The translations under genes were made by a program, and so were the position numbers. Shown here one piece after another: positions 11,751 through 23,014 of a stretch of DNA of 64,000 nt. The DNA is from Allolobophora icterica (Eukaryota > Annelida > Clitellata > Crassiclitellata > Lumbricidae). Positions within the stretch are counted from its first letter, which is position 1; each line of letters starts with the position of its first letter. Where the stretch lies: the NCBI GenBank assembly GCA_963556255.1, contig OY744609.1:18047293-18111292 (forward strand). The letters are read 5' to 3'. The notes under the pieces were generated by a model, which made no database searches, was not told the DNA's origin, and saw only the letters and a program-made list of their open reading frames with translations.

Positions 11751-12740
11751 ATGGTTGAGAGGAAAAGTTTTTGACTTAGTTTTAGTCACTGAGAACTTTG
11801 AAGAGTAAGAGGGAGACTTCAAATTTAGAAAATTGCTGATGATTTTTGAGCCATCAAGAGCCTTGGAATCGGTTTAACAAGTCTTCGAAAATTCTTATGG
11901 CCATTTTAGTCAGTCTCCTTATTTTCTACGTTCTTTCGTTCCGCTTTCTTCAGTCTTTCGTGATATTTCGTTTCATTTTCATTTTCACACATTTTCAATC
12001 TTCTTCTTTTCAGTTTTGCGCTTTTCAACTATATCTACTGCATATTCTGTGAGAAACGCTCATCCAAACCAAACTGATGGATCAACTCAACTAAACCAAA
12101 TAGGGCGCAATGGCTGAATTCAAAATGAAACTGAACTAGTTCCAGCATTTACTGTTTACAAGAGTTAATCTTCTACTTAACAGGATCACTTGCATATTCA
12201 TTTTTTTAGAGAAATTACCGATCAGTTTGCTACAATCTGCATGTTACAAACACGGATGTGTCAAACAAGAGTCTAACTAGGACACTACATATGAACGTAG
12301 TAGACTCGGGGCAATGTAAACCCTTAATTTGTAATTATTGTGTTCTCGTTAAAGAAGCGGGCTATACAAAGAGATTCATACCGGCTTTAGCCGAAAAGGC
12401 TTCAGGGTAACCCGTGAAAATCGCGTCGTTTAATGAGAAAGTAAAATGACGAAGGATGGATGACTAGACTAATAGAGATAGATAGAAAACAGCTTCTTGT
12501 TGTTTTGTCGATCAATTTCTTCTATAACTGAAAGAAAAAGGAATTTTAGCCGACGGCATTCATTTGGTTCTGACTCGATCAGCTCTCAATCTCATTGTCT
12601 TGCGTTGGTGATGGAGTGGTAGGGGTTGTGCTGGTATTGCGGTTGCTTTTGCTGGTGGCCCTGTTGGTGGTGAGGAGGAGAAAGAGGAGAAGGAGAGGGA
12701 AGTAGGAGGATCACGACTATGCACATAAGAGGAGAACAGA
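11751..12740. other. No gene seen
   Basis: AT-rich sequence without recognised repeats. Short frames lack domains or splice context. Confidence 0.4.
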
Positions 12741-12746
12741 AGTGGT

Positions 12747-12748
12747 GT

Positions 12749-12815
<67 letters not shown>

Positions 12816-12879
12816 AATGATTACGATGATGATGATGATGAAGATGATGATGATGGTGATGAATCATCATCATCATCGT

Positions 12880-12910
<31 letters not shown>

Positions 12911-12911
12911 G

Positions 12912-12969
<58 letters not shown>

Positions 12970-13035
12970 AATCATTATCATCATCATCATCATTGATGAT
13001 TACGATGACTACGATGATGATGATGACGACGACGA
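12747..13035. repeat. Inverted (ATG)n/(ATC)n microsatellite
   Basis: A GAT-unit arm (12747-12857) meets an ATC-unit arm (about 12862-13000) head to head. The interruption GATTACGATGATGATGATG in the left arm recurs as CATCATCATCGTAATC in the right arm, so the pair forms a long imperfect palindrome. Confidence 0.92.
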
Positions 13036-13071
13036 GACGACGACAGTGACGATATGATAGTAGGCTGAACT

Positions 13072-13344
13072 TTGTTTCAGAACAGGCATTTAGGCAAGTT
13101 TTCTAGCGCCTATTCCTCTTCGCCAGATTTGAGTTCTGTTTCAGAAGGAGACAATGGAGGAAAACCGGAATTCGTATTCGTTGTTATGGTTGTCCTCGTC
13201 GTTGCCATTGTAATCAGTGTCGCTGTCTCCGCCGTTGTTTCTTAGTCGTTGTTCTTGTTGCATTTTCGTTTGTTCTCTTCACCTAGATGTTTTGCAGATG
13301 TCATATGTAGACAATTGTCGATCGCAATATCTGTACCTGTATGA
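13072..13344 (-). pseudogene. Decayed copy of the achaete-scute-like exon 2
   Basis: Co-linear with the bHLH exon at 19325-19600, including the acceptor (ATACAG/GTACAG), helix 2, the long C-terminal tail and the shared 3' stretch around GGCGCTAGAAAACTTGC. In the helix-2 frame it reads ILRSTIVYI and then hits TGA, with further frameshifts, so it cannot encode a bHLH. Because the acceptor flank is retained, it arose by genomic duplication rather than retroposition. No matching exon 1 was found nearby. Confidence 0.75.
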
Positions 13345-13374
13345 TCATGGTGATCGCAATCACCAAGGACGTAT

Positions 13375-14084
13375 CTATACAGTATATGGGCCAATCCGGC
13401 CAATTCGTCGTCTTTCTGGAGAGGTAACCAAGTGAGTTCTATCACTTTGGTTCTATTCCTTGGGTAGGATGAGTGCTGCTAACTGAACTTGTAAGGACCA
13501 AAAGGTTATAAATACAGAGAAATTATAAGAGGTCAAAAGAAATTTGGGCATGCACCATTTGACCCTTCCTCCCCGTAAAATTCTGGATCGGCCTTTGATC
13601 ATGATCATCAGTGATGAACACAACTACGTCGACAACATCGGCGATGATAACAGGCAGATAGTGATGGTGACTATCCAAATGATGATCATCACATCGCCGT
13701 AGTAGAAGCAGAGGCAGAAGGAGGAGATGAGAGATAAGGAAAGGGGAAACAGTCAACAGACGATGGTGACATCTAGTGGATGCCTGGCGCCAACTAGTGA
13801 ACGGCATGGAAACTAATCACTGCTCCGCTGAGAACTAGCGCCATCTACAGAACAATGGTTTCAACGTGAGAAGTTTCTTGTCTATCCACTGCAGTTAAAA
13901 TCCCCACAAGGGCAGAACCTAGCTAAAAGATTTCTGGTCCACCTGCGCCTCCTGGCGAACGCAGATATTAAATGAGCACACTGATCGTACATTGTCGATT
14001 GGAAGATGAGACACCGAAGGAGACGACTGGCAACTCCTTCGCATGCCCAAACTAATTATTATTATCATTTTATATTGTTATTAC
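13375..14084. other. No gene seen
   Basis: Weak trinucleotide-derived stretches (GATGATCATCA near 13600-13700), otherwise unassigned. Confidence 0.4.
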
Positions 14085-14085
14085 G

Positions 14086-14153
<68 letters not shown>

Positions 14154-14325
14154 CACTCTACTACTTTTTATACTAATTTGAAGACGGCTCTCTTTAGCCG
14201 TGGCTGAACTGGGAGCGCTCCTGAGTAGACAGCCTTGAAGGGGCGCTATGTAAATATTCCTTAAATGAAATGAAATGAAAATTATTATTATCATTATTAT
14301 TATTTTTATTATTATTATTATTATT

Positions 14326-14360
<35 letters not shown>

Positions 14361-14362
14361 CA
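14085..14362. repeat. (ATT)n and (ATT)n-(ATC)n arrays flanking a GCGCTATG tail
   Basis: ATT arrays at 14085-14152 and 14280-14322 (continuing as ATC to 14362) enclose a 120-bp segment ending GGGGCGCTATGTAAATATTCC. That segment is a LINE/SINE 3' tail of the GCGCTATA type, followed directly by its (AAATG)/(ATT) tail. Confidence 0.75.
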
Positions 14363-14371
14363 TCATCGTCA

Positions 14372-15371
14372 TAGTTCGAGAATTCGCATTTTACGAATTT
14401 TAAAATCAATCAATCAATCAATCAAAATCTTTTATTGAATCCAAATAACGCTTATAACACGCTTATCTTCATGATAAGAGCAAATAGTAGGTCACGTTAC
14501 TGGAAGCAAAAGGTGGCCCAAAAGGGAAGACTATTCCCGCTATGAAGATTTTAATATATAACAAATTTTAACGAATTTTAAAACTGCAACGAATTTTGTT
14601 AATTGTTTACTTTTCAACTTTTAAGCAAATAAAAATAAATGTCAATGTCATAGGCAATCAATCAGTCAGCCGTAAAATATAGCTGACTAGCAACACAACA
14701 GTCTGATACTGAGTACTTGAAGTATTGAACTTCGAATTCTATCATAGTTGGGATATGTGCTGTGAGTGTCAGAACGAAAAACCACCAGTGCCCCAGCTCC
14801 AGTGTGACCAGTCAGTGACTGACACAGCATGCAACCAAACATGGTTAAGGTTTGGCAACGCCACTGAGCCGTGTCTTCTTCTTCATCGTTCTCTGATTCT
14901 GAGTCAGGAACAGCCCACTGCTCCCACTGGACTGTGGTTTCTGTATTTTCGCCATGCAAATGCTCCCGAATTCGGGCAGAACAACCAACAAATTCTTTGT
15001 CACAAAAACAACATGTATTTTCGGATTACCCTTTTCCCTCTCCTCGAAAATCACCACATGCTTCCACTCCGTTCCATGTTCTTTCATCTTTGAGAAATTA
15101 GGTTTTAACTAAATTAACTCGTTACGTAATAAACTATTATATTGAATTTTACATTAAATTCTAAGCAGAAGTTTTAAATAATGACGTCACCACATTAAAT
15201 TTTGTTGTTGTTGCTTAAACTGCTTCATGCAAAACAACCCTGTCACTGTAGAAAAGGCCCAACAATGGCCCAACGTTTTTTACAGAATATTTACGAATTT
15301 TAAAATAGGCCAAAAATTTACGAATTTTTTTGAATTTTAAAAACGAAAGTCACGAAATCTCGAACTGTGAT
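14372..15371. mobile_element. Probable DNA-transposon relic carrying a BED-finger fragment
   Basis: Ends are inverted copies of AGTTCGAGA-x-TTCG (14373 and 15356-15366 reversed), each followed by ACGAATTTTAAAA-like sequence. The 8-mer CATCGTCA occurs at 14364-14371 and again at 15372-15379, possibly a target duplication, though it lies in CAT-rich DNA. On the minus strand (about 15040-14880) one frame reads CCFCDKEFVGC followed by ARIREHLHGENTE, which fits a BED-type zinc finger, the N-terminal DNA-binding module of many hAT transposases. An acidic stretch follows. No DDE domain remains. Confidence 0.6.
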
Positions 15372-15435
15372 CATCGTCACGCCCGAGGTAGAAATAATCG
15401 TTCAGCCTCTTAGAAACTATCCGAAAAGCTTGGTC

Positions 15436-15830
<395 letters not shown>

Positions 15831-15900
15831 TATTATTATCCGAGAATTCATGTCAAGGTTCTGTTCACTCAGAAAATCGAGTTCCACGCCGCTGCCTCCG

Positions 15901-16232
15901 TTAAGAAGGCGATGGATATCGACGGCTTTGTTGTTCTTTGGCTCCGGGCAGCTTTGCCATGGCGCCTTGGAAAGCCACTGCGTTGAAACGCTGCACCATC
16001 ACCAATAGGCTCTTGAATAGGAAGTTTGTTTCGCGGGAGTCATCGGTGGTTTTCGACAGCCGGCGACCAATTTCAGATAGAAAGGCGAGGCCCTCTTTGT
16101 TAAGGGGACCGAAGGTTTCCACCGCTACAGGTATGAAGATGTATCTCTTCTGTAGTTCAGAGTATTTGATGTGCTTTCTCGCAGCAGCCACCTCCGCCGC
16201 CCCTACTGCCGTGGCCGCCGTTGCTGTGATGT
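15901..16232 (-). pseudogene. Retroelement C-terminal domain remnant (F-x-P-[IV]-A-x-E-T family), copy A
   Basis: The minus-strand frame carries, in order, VVDTVAASYITATAAT, AARKHIKYSELQKRYIFIPV, AVETFGPLNKEGLAFLSEIG, a TTDDSRETNFLF block and VMVQRFNAVAFQGAMA. I recognise this pattern (D-T..S-Y, K-Y-x-x-L, F-x-P-x-A-x-E-T, Q-R-x-N-x-x-x-F) as the C-terminus seen after reverse-transcriptase domains in many invertebrate retroelement proteins. A PD-(D/E)XK nuclease role is only an inference. The frame upstream dissolves into the CACCGTGTCCACCACC repeat at 16240-16300, so the N-terminal part is lost. Copies B and C lie at 17511-17602 and 29407-29868. Confidence 0.7.
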
Positions 16233-16237
16233 AAGAC

Positions 16238-16300
16238 GCGGCCACCGTGTCCACCACCGTGGCCGCGGTGGTGGACACGGTGGTGGACACGGTGGATAAT
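16238..16300. repeat. GC-rich inverted repeat (CACCGTGTCCACCACC)
   Basis: CACCGTGTCCACCACC is followed within about 10 bp by its reverse complement GGTGGTGGACACGGTG, partly repeated once more. It sits between the retroelement remnant and the AT-rich palindrome. Confidence 0.8.
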
Positions 16301-16323
16301 AATGGACACATAATAATAATGTC

Positions 16324-16537
<214 letters not shown>

Positions 16538-16667
16538 TACACAACTATTAAGCATTTATTATCTAATGACGATGATGTGTACCTCTTACATTATGCTAAT
16601 GACTAAGTATCAATCGATGGCGCTGAGCAACGTGCGAATGAAGGACTTACACAAGGTACCCATTCAC

Positions 16668-16752
16668 GCAGTAAACGTCATGAGGCAGGCTCGAACCCGT
16701 ACTCTCCGTGTTACGAAGCGAGCGCTCTTACCAATCGGTTTACGCTGTTCCA
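16668..16752 (-). repeat. tRNA-derived SINE head (degenerate)
   Basis: The reverse strand carries an A-box-like GATTGGTAAGAGCG, then TTCGTAA in the anticodon-loop position, then a good B box GGGTTCGAGCC, with tRNA-like spacing. The acceptor stem does not pair, so this is not a functional tRNA. It is more likely the pol-III promoter head of a SINE. Confidence 0.5.
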
Positions 16753-16759
16753 CAAAGCT

Positions 16760-17285
16760 AAGAAAAAAATGAAGTCACTAACCCATCCCACCCACTGCCG
16801 CTTCTCTGAGTTTGCTATTCTCTTCCTTGCACTGCACTCTCTGCACTCTCTGCACTCTTTGCGGGTCTTTGCCAGAGCAGAAAATGCAAAAATAAATAGT
16901 GTATTTAACTGAACTCCGCAGATGATATGGAAACTGTCAGTCTTACTTTCACAACTCTGTAAAGCGCCCTCGTAATTGTTTTGATATTGAAATGCGCTAT
17001 AAAAATTGTCTTCAGTAGATTACCTCACGCTGCTCGCAGCTCCAAAAACAGAGCGCTAAATAAGTAAATACTTATGTGACACAGATCCGCAGACCATTCT
17101 ATGCTCCATATTTGATATACAAATGATATACGAGAAAATTAAATATAAACAGATGTATAGGCACTTTGGCGATATACATTTTAGATGATAATTTACTGTA
17201 GGCAATTGGTTGCGTGACGTATTGATTGCTGATCATTATTTTGATTAATTTCTTTCACAGCAAACAAGAAAGAAAGTCAAACTAT
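16760..17285. other. No gene seen
   Basis: A GCGCTATAAAAATTGTC tail fragment lies near 16995. The rest is unassigned. Confidence 0.4.
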
Positions 17286-17289
17286 GCAA

Positions 17290-17440
17290 AATATGCTACA
17301 ACAACTACTACTACGACTGCTGCTACTGCTGCAACTACTACTAGTTATGCTACTACTAGTTCTGCGAACACTATTGCTACTATCACCACTACAACTACTA
17401 CCTCTACCACTCCTACTTCTAATACTACTAAAGCTATTAT
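17290..17440. repeat. Imperfect (ACT)n array
   Basis: About 150 bp of ACT/ACG/GCT triplets. On the minus strand it lies just beyond the hairpin at 17453-17481 and its A-rich tail, consistent with a decayed microsatellite tail. Confidence 0.85.
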
Positions 17441-17452
17441 TAATTTTTTTGT

Positions 17453-17481
17453 CCCGAGGTAAACATGATGCCTTCGGCGTC
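17453..17481 (-). repeat. Retroelement 3'-end hairpin (copy 1, degenerate)
   Basis: CCCGAGG and CCTTCGGC arms around an 11-nt loop. On the minus strand it lies 30-60 nt after the stop codon of remnant B and is followed by AAAAAAATTAATAATAG. One of seven related hairpins in the window. Confidence 0.6.
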
Positions 17482-17510
17482 ACAAAAATTTGTCAGGAGA
17501 CAAAAGAAAA

Positions 17511-17602
17511 CTAGTTATTCTGGAATGGTAACATCTCCTCCGGGTCCGGCTCGACTAAAGTGCCATGAAAAGCCACCGAGTTAAAACGTGGAATGGTGAT
17601 TG
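17511..17602 (-). pseudogene. Retroelement C-terminal domain remnant, copy B
   Basis: The last ~30 codons: PRFNSVAFHGTLVEPDPEE, then six residues and TAG at 17511-17513. It aligns with QRFNAVAFQGAM of copy A. Upstream it is cut off by a second element end (hairpin at 17633-17658 plus an AAAAAATAATTA tail), so two 3' ends are stacked in tandem. Confidence 0.65.
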
Positions 17603-17632
17603 AGGGGCGTTGCAGCAAGTAATTATTTTTTC

Positions 17633-17658
17633 CCCCGAGGTACAAAGGATCCCTCGGG
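17633..17658 (-). repeat. Retroelement 3'-end hairpin (copy 2, best preserved)
   Basis: CCCCGAGG, loop TACAAAGGAT, CCCTCGGG. Bounded on one side by TTTTTTC (A-rich on the minus strand) and on the other by AGTTCAAAAATTAG. About 30 nt further upstream (minus strand) comes CCATTCCAGAAC, matching CCATTCCAGAAT near the stop of remnant B. Confidence 0.65.
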
Positions 17659-17714
17659 AGTTCAAAAATTAGGGGGCATTGTTCTGGAATGGCTAGTCTT
17701 CGCAGATGGTTTTC

Positions 17715-17733
17715 ATTATTATTATTATTATAA

Positions 17734-17796
<63 letters not shown>

Positions 17797-17797
17797 A
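17715..17797. repeat. (ATT)n microsatellite
   Basis: About 80 bp of ATT with one AT slip, next to a retroelement 3' end. Confidence 0.9.
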
Positions 17798-17819
17798 AAC
17801 TATCGATTACAATGACGAT

Positions 17820-18375
17820 GTATGCAACCCGACCTGATATTTCAGTCTGCTCAAAGTCTGCGTTGCCGTCGCCAGCTTCAACTAAGCCAAACCACCCACA
17901 TACAGACACGCGCCATCGTCTTTCTTATATACATACAATTGATCTGCAGGTGGTTAAATGGGTCAAAATAGTCATGGAGATCTGAGCACCGGGTTCCGTC
18001 TATTTCCATTTGAAGTCTAAAGATGAAAGACCTGCAATTAAGCTCCATTATTTACATTGTCGTGCCAATTAAACTGCCTCACCGCTGCCCCAGAAAGAGC
18101 TTGGCAATTCTAGATTTAATCGTATGATTGCATTTGATTTGTTGTTGATCGCGTCCTATTCCCAATTACTGCTGATTGTTATCTGGGACAGATCATTTGT
18201 CGCTGTATACTCAGATTCCTATTCGCTTGCATGAAAATATGAAAATAGCGCCAATCATAGAAAAGAAACAGAATACGGATCATATCGGATTATTGGGACA
18301 CTGGAATTGAGTGGTGAAGAAGTTAGTGCTCCCTCTGTCTGTTGCAGCGCCATTGCTAAGGCAAGTAGACCTAAT
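17820..18375. other. No gene seen
   Basis: Unique-looking sequence, no recognised element. Confidence 0.4.
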
Positions 18376-18379
18376 TTTG

Positions 18380-18394
18380 GTGTGTGTTTGTGTT

Positions 18395-18426
<32 letters not shown>

Positions 18427-18456
18427 GTTGTGTGTGTGTGTGTGTGTGTGTGAGTG
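18380..18456. repeat. (GT)n microsatellite
   Basis: Interrupted GT repeat of about 75 bp. Confidence 0.9.
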
Positions 18457-18496
18457 CACGTGTGTTTTCGTTTATTTGTTCCATGTTTTTCTTTTG

Positions 18497-18621
18497 TCTC
18501 TCTGGCAACCGTACTCTCCGTGCATTTGATATCTGTGGACAACCCTCTGACTCGACGCAGCACTCTTGATTAAACTGCTGCCCTGCGCTTACATCCGCCG
18601 TGGCGCTATAGAAGTTCTTAG
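18497..18621 (+). repeat. SINE-like repeat, GCGCTATA-tail family (copy 4)
   Basis: One of the most complete copies: CTCTGGCAACCGTACTCTCC, GGACAACCCTCTGACTCGAC, GCAGCACTCTTGATTAAACTG, CTGCCCTGCGCTTAC, then GGCGCTATAGAAGTTCTTAG. Confidence 0.65.
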
Positions 18622-19144
18622 ATTATATATATCGATTAGATTTTCCCAGCGCCATAATTTCCTTTCCACCAAAGGTACTTTTCCATAACCCTCGAGGTCG
18701 AAGTCGATCTATAATCTAAGAACTTCGATTTTAACAGATATTTTCTCTTATACCTCCAACACTTTTTATTTGCCCTCAGACGCTGCAGTTATTTCCACAT
18801 TCAGTTTTTACCTTCACCTACATATCCGAATTGATGTCATTTGGTCTGATCTGATACAAACAAATCAATAGTTTTCTCCTTATTGCATGTAGGTAAGGAT
18901 AAGTTCGCAAGTTAATTAAGGGAGTGCCTGTCGGGCAGCGGTAAGCAGCATCGGTCTACAGTTGCAAAGGATTTGAAAGTGTCATTAGTTGATGCCTTCC
19001 AGCTAAGATTCCAACTGTTAAGTGCCTGGTGCGGAAAATTTAATTGAAAACTTGCAAATTTGTAATTATGGTTACAAGGCTTCGTAAATAAATTTAAATA
19101 CTGTCATTTAATTGCTATCCAAGAGTTCGAACTCTAGATTTTCT

Positions 19145-19255
19145 AACCAATCAATCAATCAATCAATCGATTGTCTGGCTGTCTATCTGTTTGTCTGTCT
19201 GTCTGCCCGTCTGTCTGTCTGTCTGTCTGTCTGTCTGTATAGCTGTCTATCTGTC
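19145..19255. repeat. (TCAA)n-(TGTC)n tetranucleotide tract
   Basis: Short TCAA run followed by about 80 bp of TGTC with CTAT interruptions. Confidence 0.85.
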
Positions 19256-19363
19256 AATCAACGACACAGACAACAAATCCAGTAAAATTTAGCCCTAAAT
19301 GCATTTTGTTTTTCCGTTCGATTCTTGTTTTCAGAAGAGGCATCTAAGCAAGTTTTCTAGCGC

Positions 19364-19591
19364 CTATTCCTCTTCGTCAGATTGGAGTTCTGTTTCAGAT
19401 GGAGACAATGGAGGAAAACCGGGATTGGCATTTAGTGTTATGGTTGTCCTCGTCGTTGCCATTGTAATCAATGTCTTTGTCTTCGCCGTTGTTACTTGGT
19501 CGTTGTTTTTGTTGCATTTTCGTTGGTCCTCTTCATCTAAGATGTCTTGGAGATGTCGTATGTAGACAATTGCCGATCGCAATATCTGTAC
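19364..19591 (-). CDS. Achaete-scute-like bHLH factor, exon 2 (helix 2 and C-terminus)
   Basis: Minus strand, 75 residues and a TAG at 19364-19366. It starts after the acceptor TATTATGAATACAG with VQILRSAIVYIRHLQDILDE. This matches helix 2 of achaete-scute/ASCL proteins (V-E-T-L-R-S-A-V-E-Y-I-R-x-L-Q-x-L-L-D-E). The frame joins exon 1 in phase 0, directly continuing its K-L-T-K, the K-[LM]-S-K of the family's loop. After the helix come a basic, Asn-rich stretch, a Thr-rich stretch and an acidic C-terminus; the tail typical of ASCL proteins is not visible. The product would be a nuclear E-box-binding dimerising regulator, in this family usually proneural. A decayed copy lies at 13072-13344. 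Confidence 0.85.
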   Translation of the reverse strand, partial: VQILRSAIVYIRHLQDILDEEDQRKCNKNNDQVTTAKTKTLITMATTRTTITLNANPGFPPLSPSETELQSDEEE

Positions 19592-19694
19592 CTGTATTCA
19601 TAATACAAAATTAAACAAAGAAATTTATATCATAAACCGACTTAACTATACTACCACTACTATACTATCGTTATCATTATTTTTTTCCCGAGGA

Positions 19695-20132
<438 letters not shown>

Positions 20133-20509
20133 GTATTATTGTCTGAAGCACCATCCGATTATTATTGGTAAATTTTCCGAGAAGCAGCTATCATTCCCTT
20201 GTCAAATAAAAAAAACTGTATAGCATACCTTGAGTTAACACTGCCCTACAAATCGGGCAAGTCGACAATTCGAAGCCCGCATGATTGATACTTCAGATGT
20301 CGTCGACAATATTATTAACTCTGATATGCGTAATGGTAGTGGAAGGGTTTGAAAGCAGTGCCTTAGCACAGGATTAGTTAAAGCACAGCCATCATAATTC
20401 CACTGACCATTTTGAGCTCAAAACTAAAACTCTTAAGCATGCAGTGTCTAGGTATTATTATGAGTCTTACTAAATTTTTATGTTTTGGAGGAGATTCAGT
20501 ACTTCTCAC

Positions 20510-20896
20510 CTTCGTCAGCTTTCTGGCTCTGGACCCAAATCCTTTCCAGCAGTTGCCAGGTAGGTGCTTTCTAAGCAGAGCGAACGATGAGTTGATCAGC
20601 TTCACTCGACTGCGTTCCCTGTCGTTCCTTCTGGAGATCCCATTGTTCCAACAGAAGCCAAAGCTGACAGGATCAGTAAGGACTTCTCCAAATCCCACCC
20701 TATCGGGAAAGCATCGGTCTGAAGATGCACGACCATACTCTATCCCGCGACAAAATCCTTCCCCGTAGAAGCCTTCCTTTCTTCTCTCCGGTCCTTCTTC
20801 ATGGGGGCGATCGACACCGAGTGGATGGCAATGGGAGCAACCCAGCAAACACTCCTGTCTCGTCCTCGACTCTTCATTTATATAACGCCAGGACAT
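20510..20896 (-). CDS. Achaete-scute-like bHLH factor, exon 1 (N-terminus, basic region, helix 1)
   Basis: 129 residues from the first in-frame ATG at 20896 to the donor AAG/GTGAGA (exon end 20510, phase 0). Residues 89-101 are the basic region (RRNDRERSRVKLI) with the E-R-x-R signature of bHLH DNA contacts; 102-112 form helix 1 (NSSFALLRKHLP); 113-129 form a loop ending K-L-T-K, longer than in vertebrate ASCL1. The pattern matches R-R-N-A-R-E-R-N-R-V-x-x-V-N-x-G-F-x-x-L-R-x-H-[VI]-P of achaete-scute proteins. With exon 2 the protein has 204 residues, usual for the family. The N-terminal 85 residues are Cys/Arg-rich and unremarkable. A TATATAAA sequence overlaps the start (around 20880), so the true start may lie in an upstream exon. 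Subfamily (ASCL-a or -b) not resolved. Confidence 0.85.
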
Positions 20897-20939
20897 TACA
20901 CCTCGCAAGATTTCAGCTGATAATCAAGATACGTTGATT

Positions 20940-21880
20940 TGCTATTAGGGCGTATCTGATCAAAATCATGGAAAACCAGGTCTGGAAAACGAGCGTCCGA
21001 TTGTTTGGCTCAGTTTCAGAAACGGTGAGCAAGTTTCAGAAAAGAGTTTGTTGGTATGTCTGCACCGAGACACTCAATATATAGCGCATTTTCAGTAGCT
21101 TACACAATCACTGCAAGCATGACTGTCTATAGCGGTCTAAACAAGCTTTAAGTTTTAGAATGTTTGTCGAACATCGTCAACTGCAAACGGAAGACCTTCC
21201 AAGAGGAAGGTCTAAGACAGTCTTTTATATATAATTATGCCTTCGACTGGGCTAATTAGTTTCTGGAGAAGTCTGTGAACAGGTTGTTAATTATATAGTT
21301 AGGAGCGAAGTGTTGCAAGATTGATTCGGCGTGAATTGGCAGTGACGGGACCTCAGAAGACCCGTCGAACGCCTTACAGATGATGACAAATGACACCAAC
21401 GTGCCGTGACCTAGTACGTTGGGTCATGGTTGAAGAAAGATTAGCCTGACGATACCGCCGTCTCTTGCTGGGCTGTTTTGCGCCTGTGATGACCCAGCTG
21501 ACCTACGGGGTGGGGACCGTCGCCGAGGAAGTCTTATGTTGCGTGCGGCGCACGTCTTAGGTTCTTGCAGCTTTCGGTTCCGCCTGAATGGAGCGACTGT
21601 GACAAAATAAAATATGGGACACGAAGATACTCGTCACGCAACGCCGAACCTGTAAGACGCTCGACTCGATCTTCATAACCAAGAGCCCTTAATCATCGTC
21701 ATCGTCATAATCATAATCACCGTCGTCATGAGCGTTATCGTTATCGTCAATGTCTTAATCACCTTTACCTTGATATAACTTTTCTTTTTCTTGATTTGCT
21801 CTGTGTGACGCGAGTGTTTCATCACGATTCAGTTTGAGGTTTGAGGGAAATGATTAAGGTAAGGTCATATGTGACTACTA
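20940..21880. other. Upstream of the bHLH gene; no gene seen
   Basis: A segment around 21180-21650 (GAAGACCTTCC...GGAAGGTCT hairpin at 21191-21214, then mixed coding-like codons with many stops) may be an old LINE piece. Nothing firm. Confidence 0.35.
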
Positions 21881-22124
21881 CTACTACTCAGAGGCGCGTT
21901 TACCATTAGGCGCACTAGGCGCGCGCCTAGGGCCCCCAAATCTCGGGGGCCCCCAAACGAATGAAAATATTTTTTTTTAATTAGAAAAAATAATTTGTTT
22001 TCGTGTTTTTACTAAAATTATGATATCAAATAACTTCACATTCCTTGAAAATATCTTCTATTACTAATCATCATTACAGTGCCAATATATATAGGCCTAC
22101 TCAAAAACACGGTTTCAAGTTCAG

Positions 22125-23014
22125 CTCCGTAAGTTTTTGCACATGATAGGCTAAACTAAGGTGCGACCGTACGTACGGTAAGTGTATACGTTATTTTTGT
22201 TCTATAACGTACGTAGGCTACGGTACGCGTACGTTATCATGCCGTACGTTACAGTACGCCTACGTTCACATCAGTTCATTACGAGAATAAAATACATATT
22301 AACCTTTGCACAAGAAAAGTTAATAACAGTTGGTGATTGATGGTCGTAAACAATTTTAACCATTACATCAGTCTGTTCAATCAGGCTGTTCAATGATCTC
22401 TACTTTTAAACTTTTAAATTCCAAATTGCTAATATTCTGTCTAATGTATAATATGAAGATAATTAAGATTTTACGGCACACTTTATAGGATGGTCAGTGC
22501 CAGTGGTCATTTTATTGGTAATACTAAATTTCGGTACCGTTCGTAAATAACAAGGTCTGCGTACGAGGAGACTAATACTCTAAGATCTTTGCTAACTGTA
22601 GAGCTAAACTGATCATATTTGACGTACGCGCAGGGGCGTCTACACCACAGAAACCTTGCAGCAAATGCTCCATCCAAGAAATAGGGGGGGGGGAGATCTG
22701 TTAGTGTGTGTGACACCATAAACGAAGGGGGAAGGAAGGTGAGGGGAAGAAGAGGGGGAAAGGGGAAGTTGCTCCAATGACTTAGGGGGATAGACGCCCC
22801 TGCACACGCGTACGTTATAAGACTATAGTTATATCGAGGTTCTTTGTGAATGATCAGATAAACTTGTGGCATTTTTAACGTACGCGTACGGTACGCGTAC
22901 GTAATTTTTTTCGATAACGTACTACGGTTCGCGTAGGCCTACGTTATTCCGGTAAGTAACGTACGGTCGCACTTTGGTGGCGAAACACCACCAGAGTCTC
23001 AGATTCTCAGTCTA
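22125..23014. mobile_element. Nested GTACG-rich foldback inside the hAT element
   Basis: The 9-mer CAAGTTCAG flanks it (22116-22124 and 23015-23023), whereas copy B at 44 kb has a single CAAGTTCAG at the same place, i.e. an empty site. The interior has inverted arms: GGTGCGACCGTACGTACGG near 22161 and its inverse ending CGTACGGTCGCACTTT near 22973, both extended by CGTACG modules. The outermost few tens of bases do not pair. Confidence 0.65.
22631..22802. mobile_element. Third-level nested MITE, CAGGGGCGTCTA ends
   Basis: The left end is CAGGGGCGTCTACACC; the right end ATAGACGCCCCTG. The flanking octamers CGTACGCG and CACACGCG agree at 6 of 8 positions. 172 bp, G/A-rich interior, no coding capacity. 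Confidence 0.7.

Noticed and set aside
14725..15093. Plus-strand 122-codon Cys-containing frame
   Set aside because: It is the complement of the BED-finger-like minus-strand region and lacks splice or domain support.
16668..16752. Functional tRNA gene (Thr-like anticodon loop)
   Set aside because: Acceptor and T stems do not pair; only pol-III boxes are preserved.
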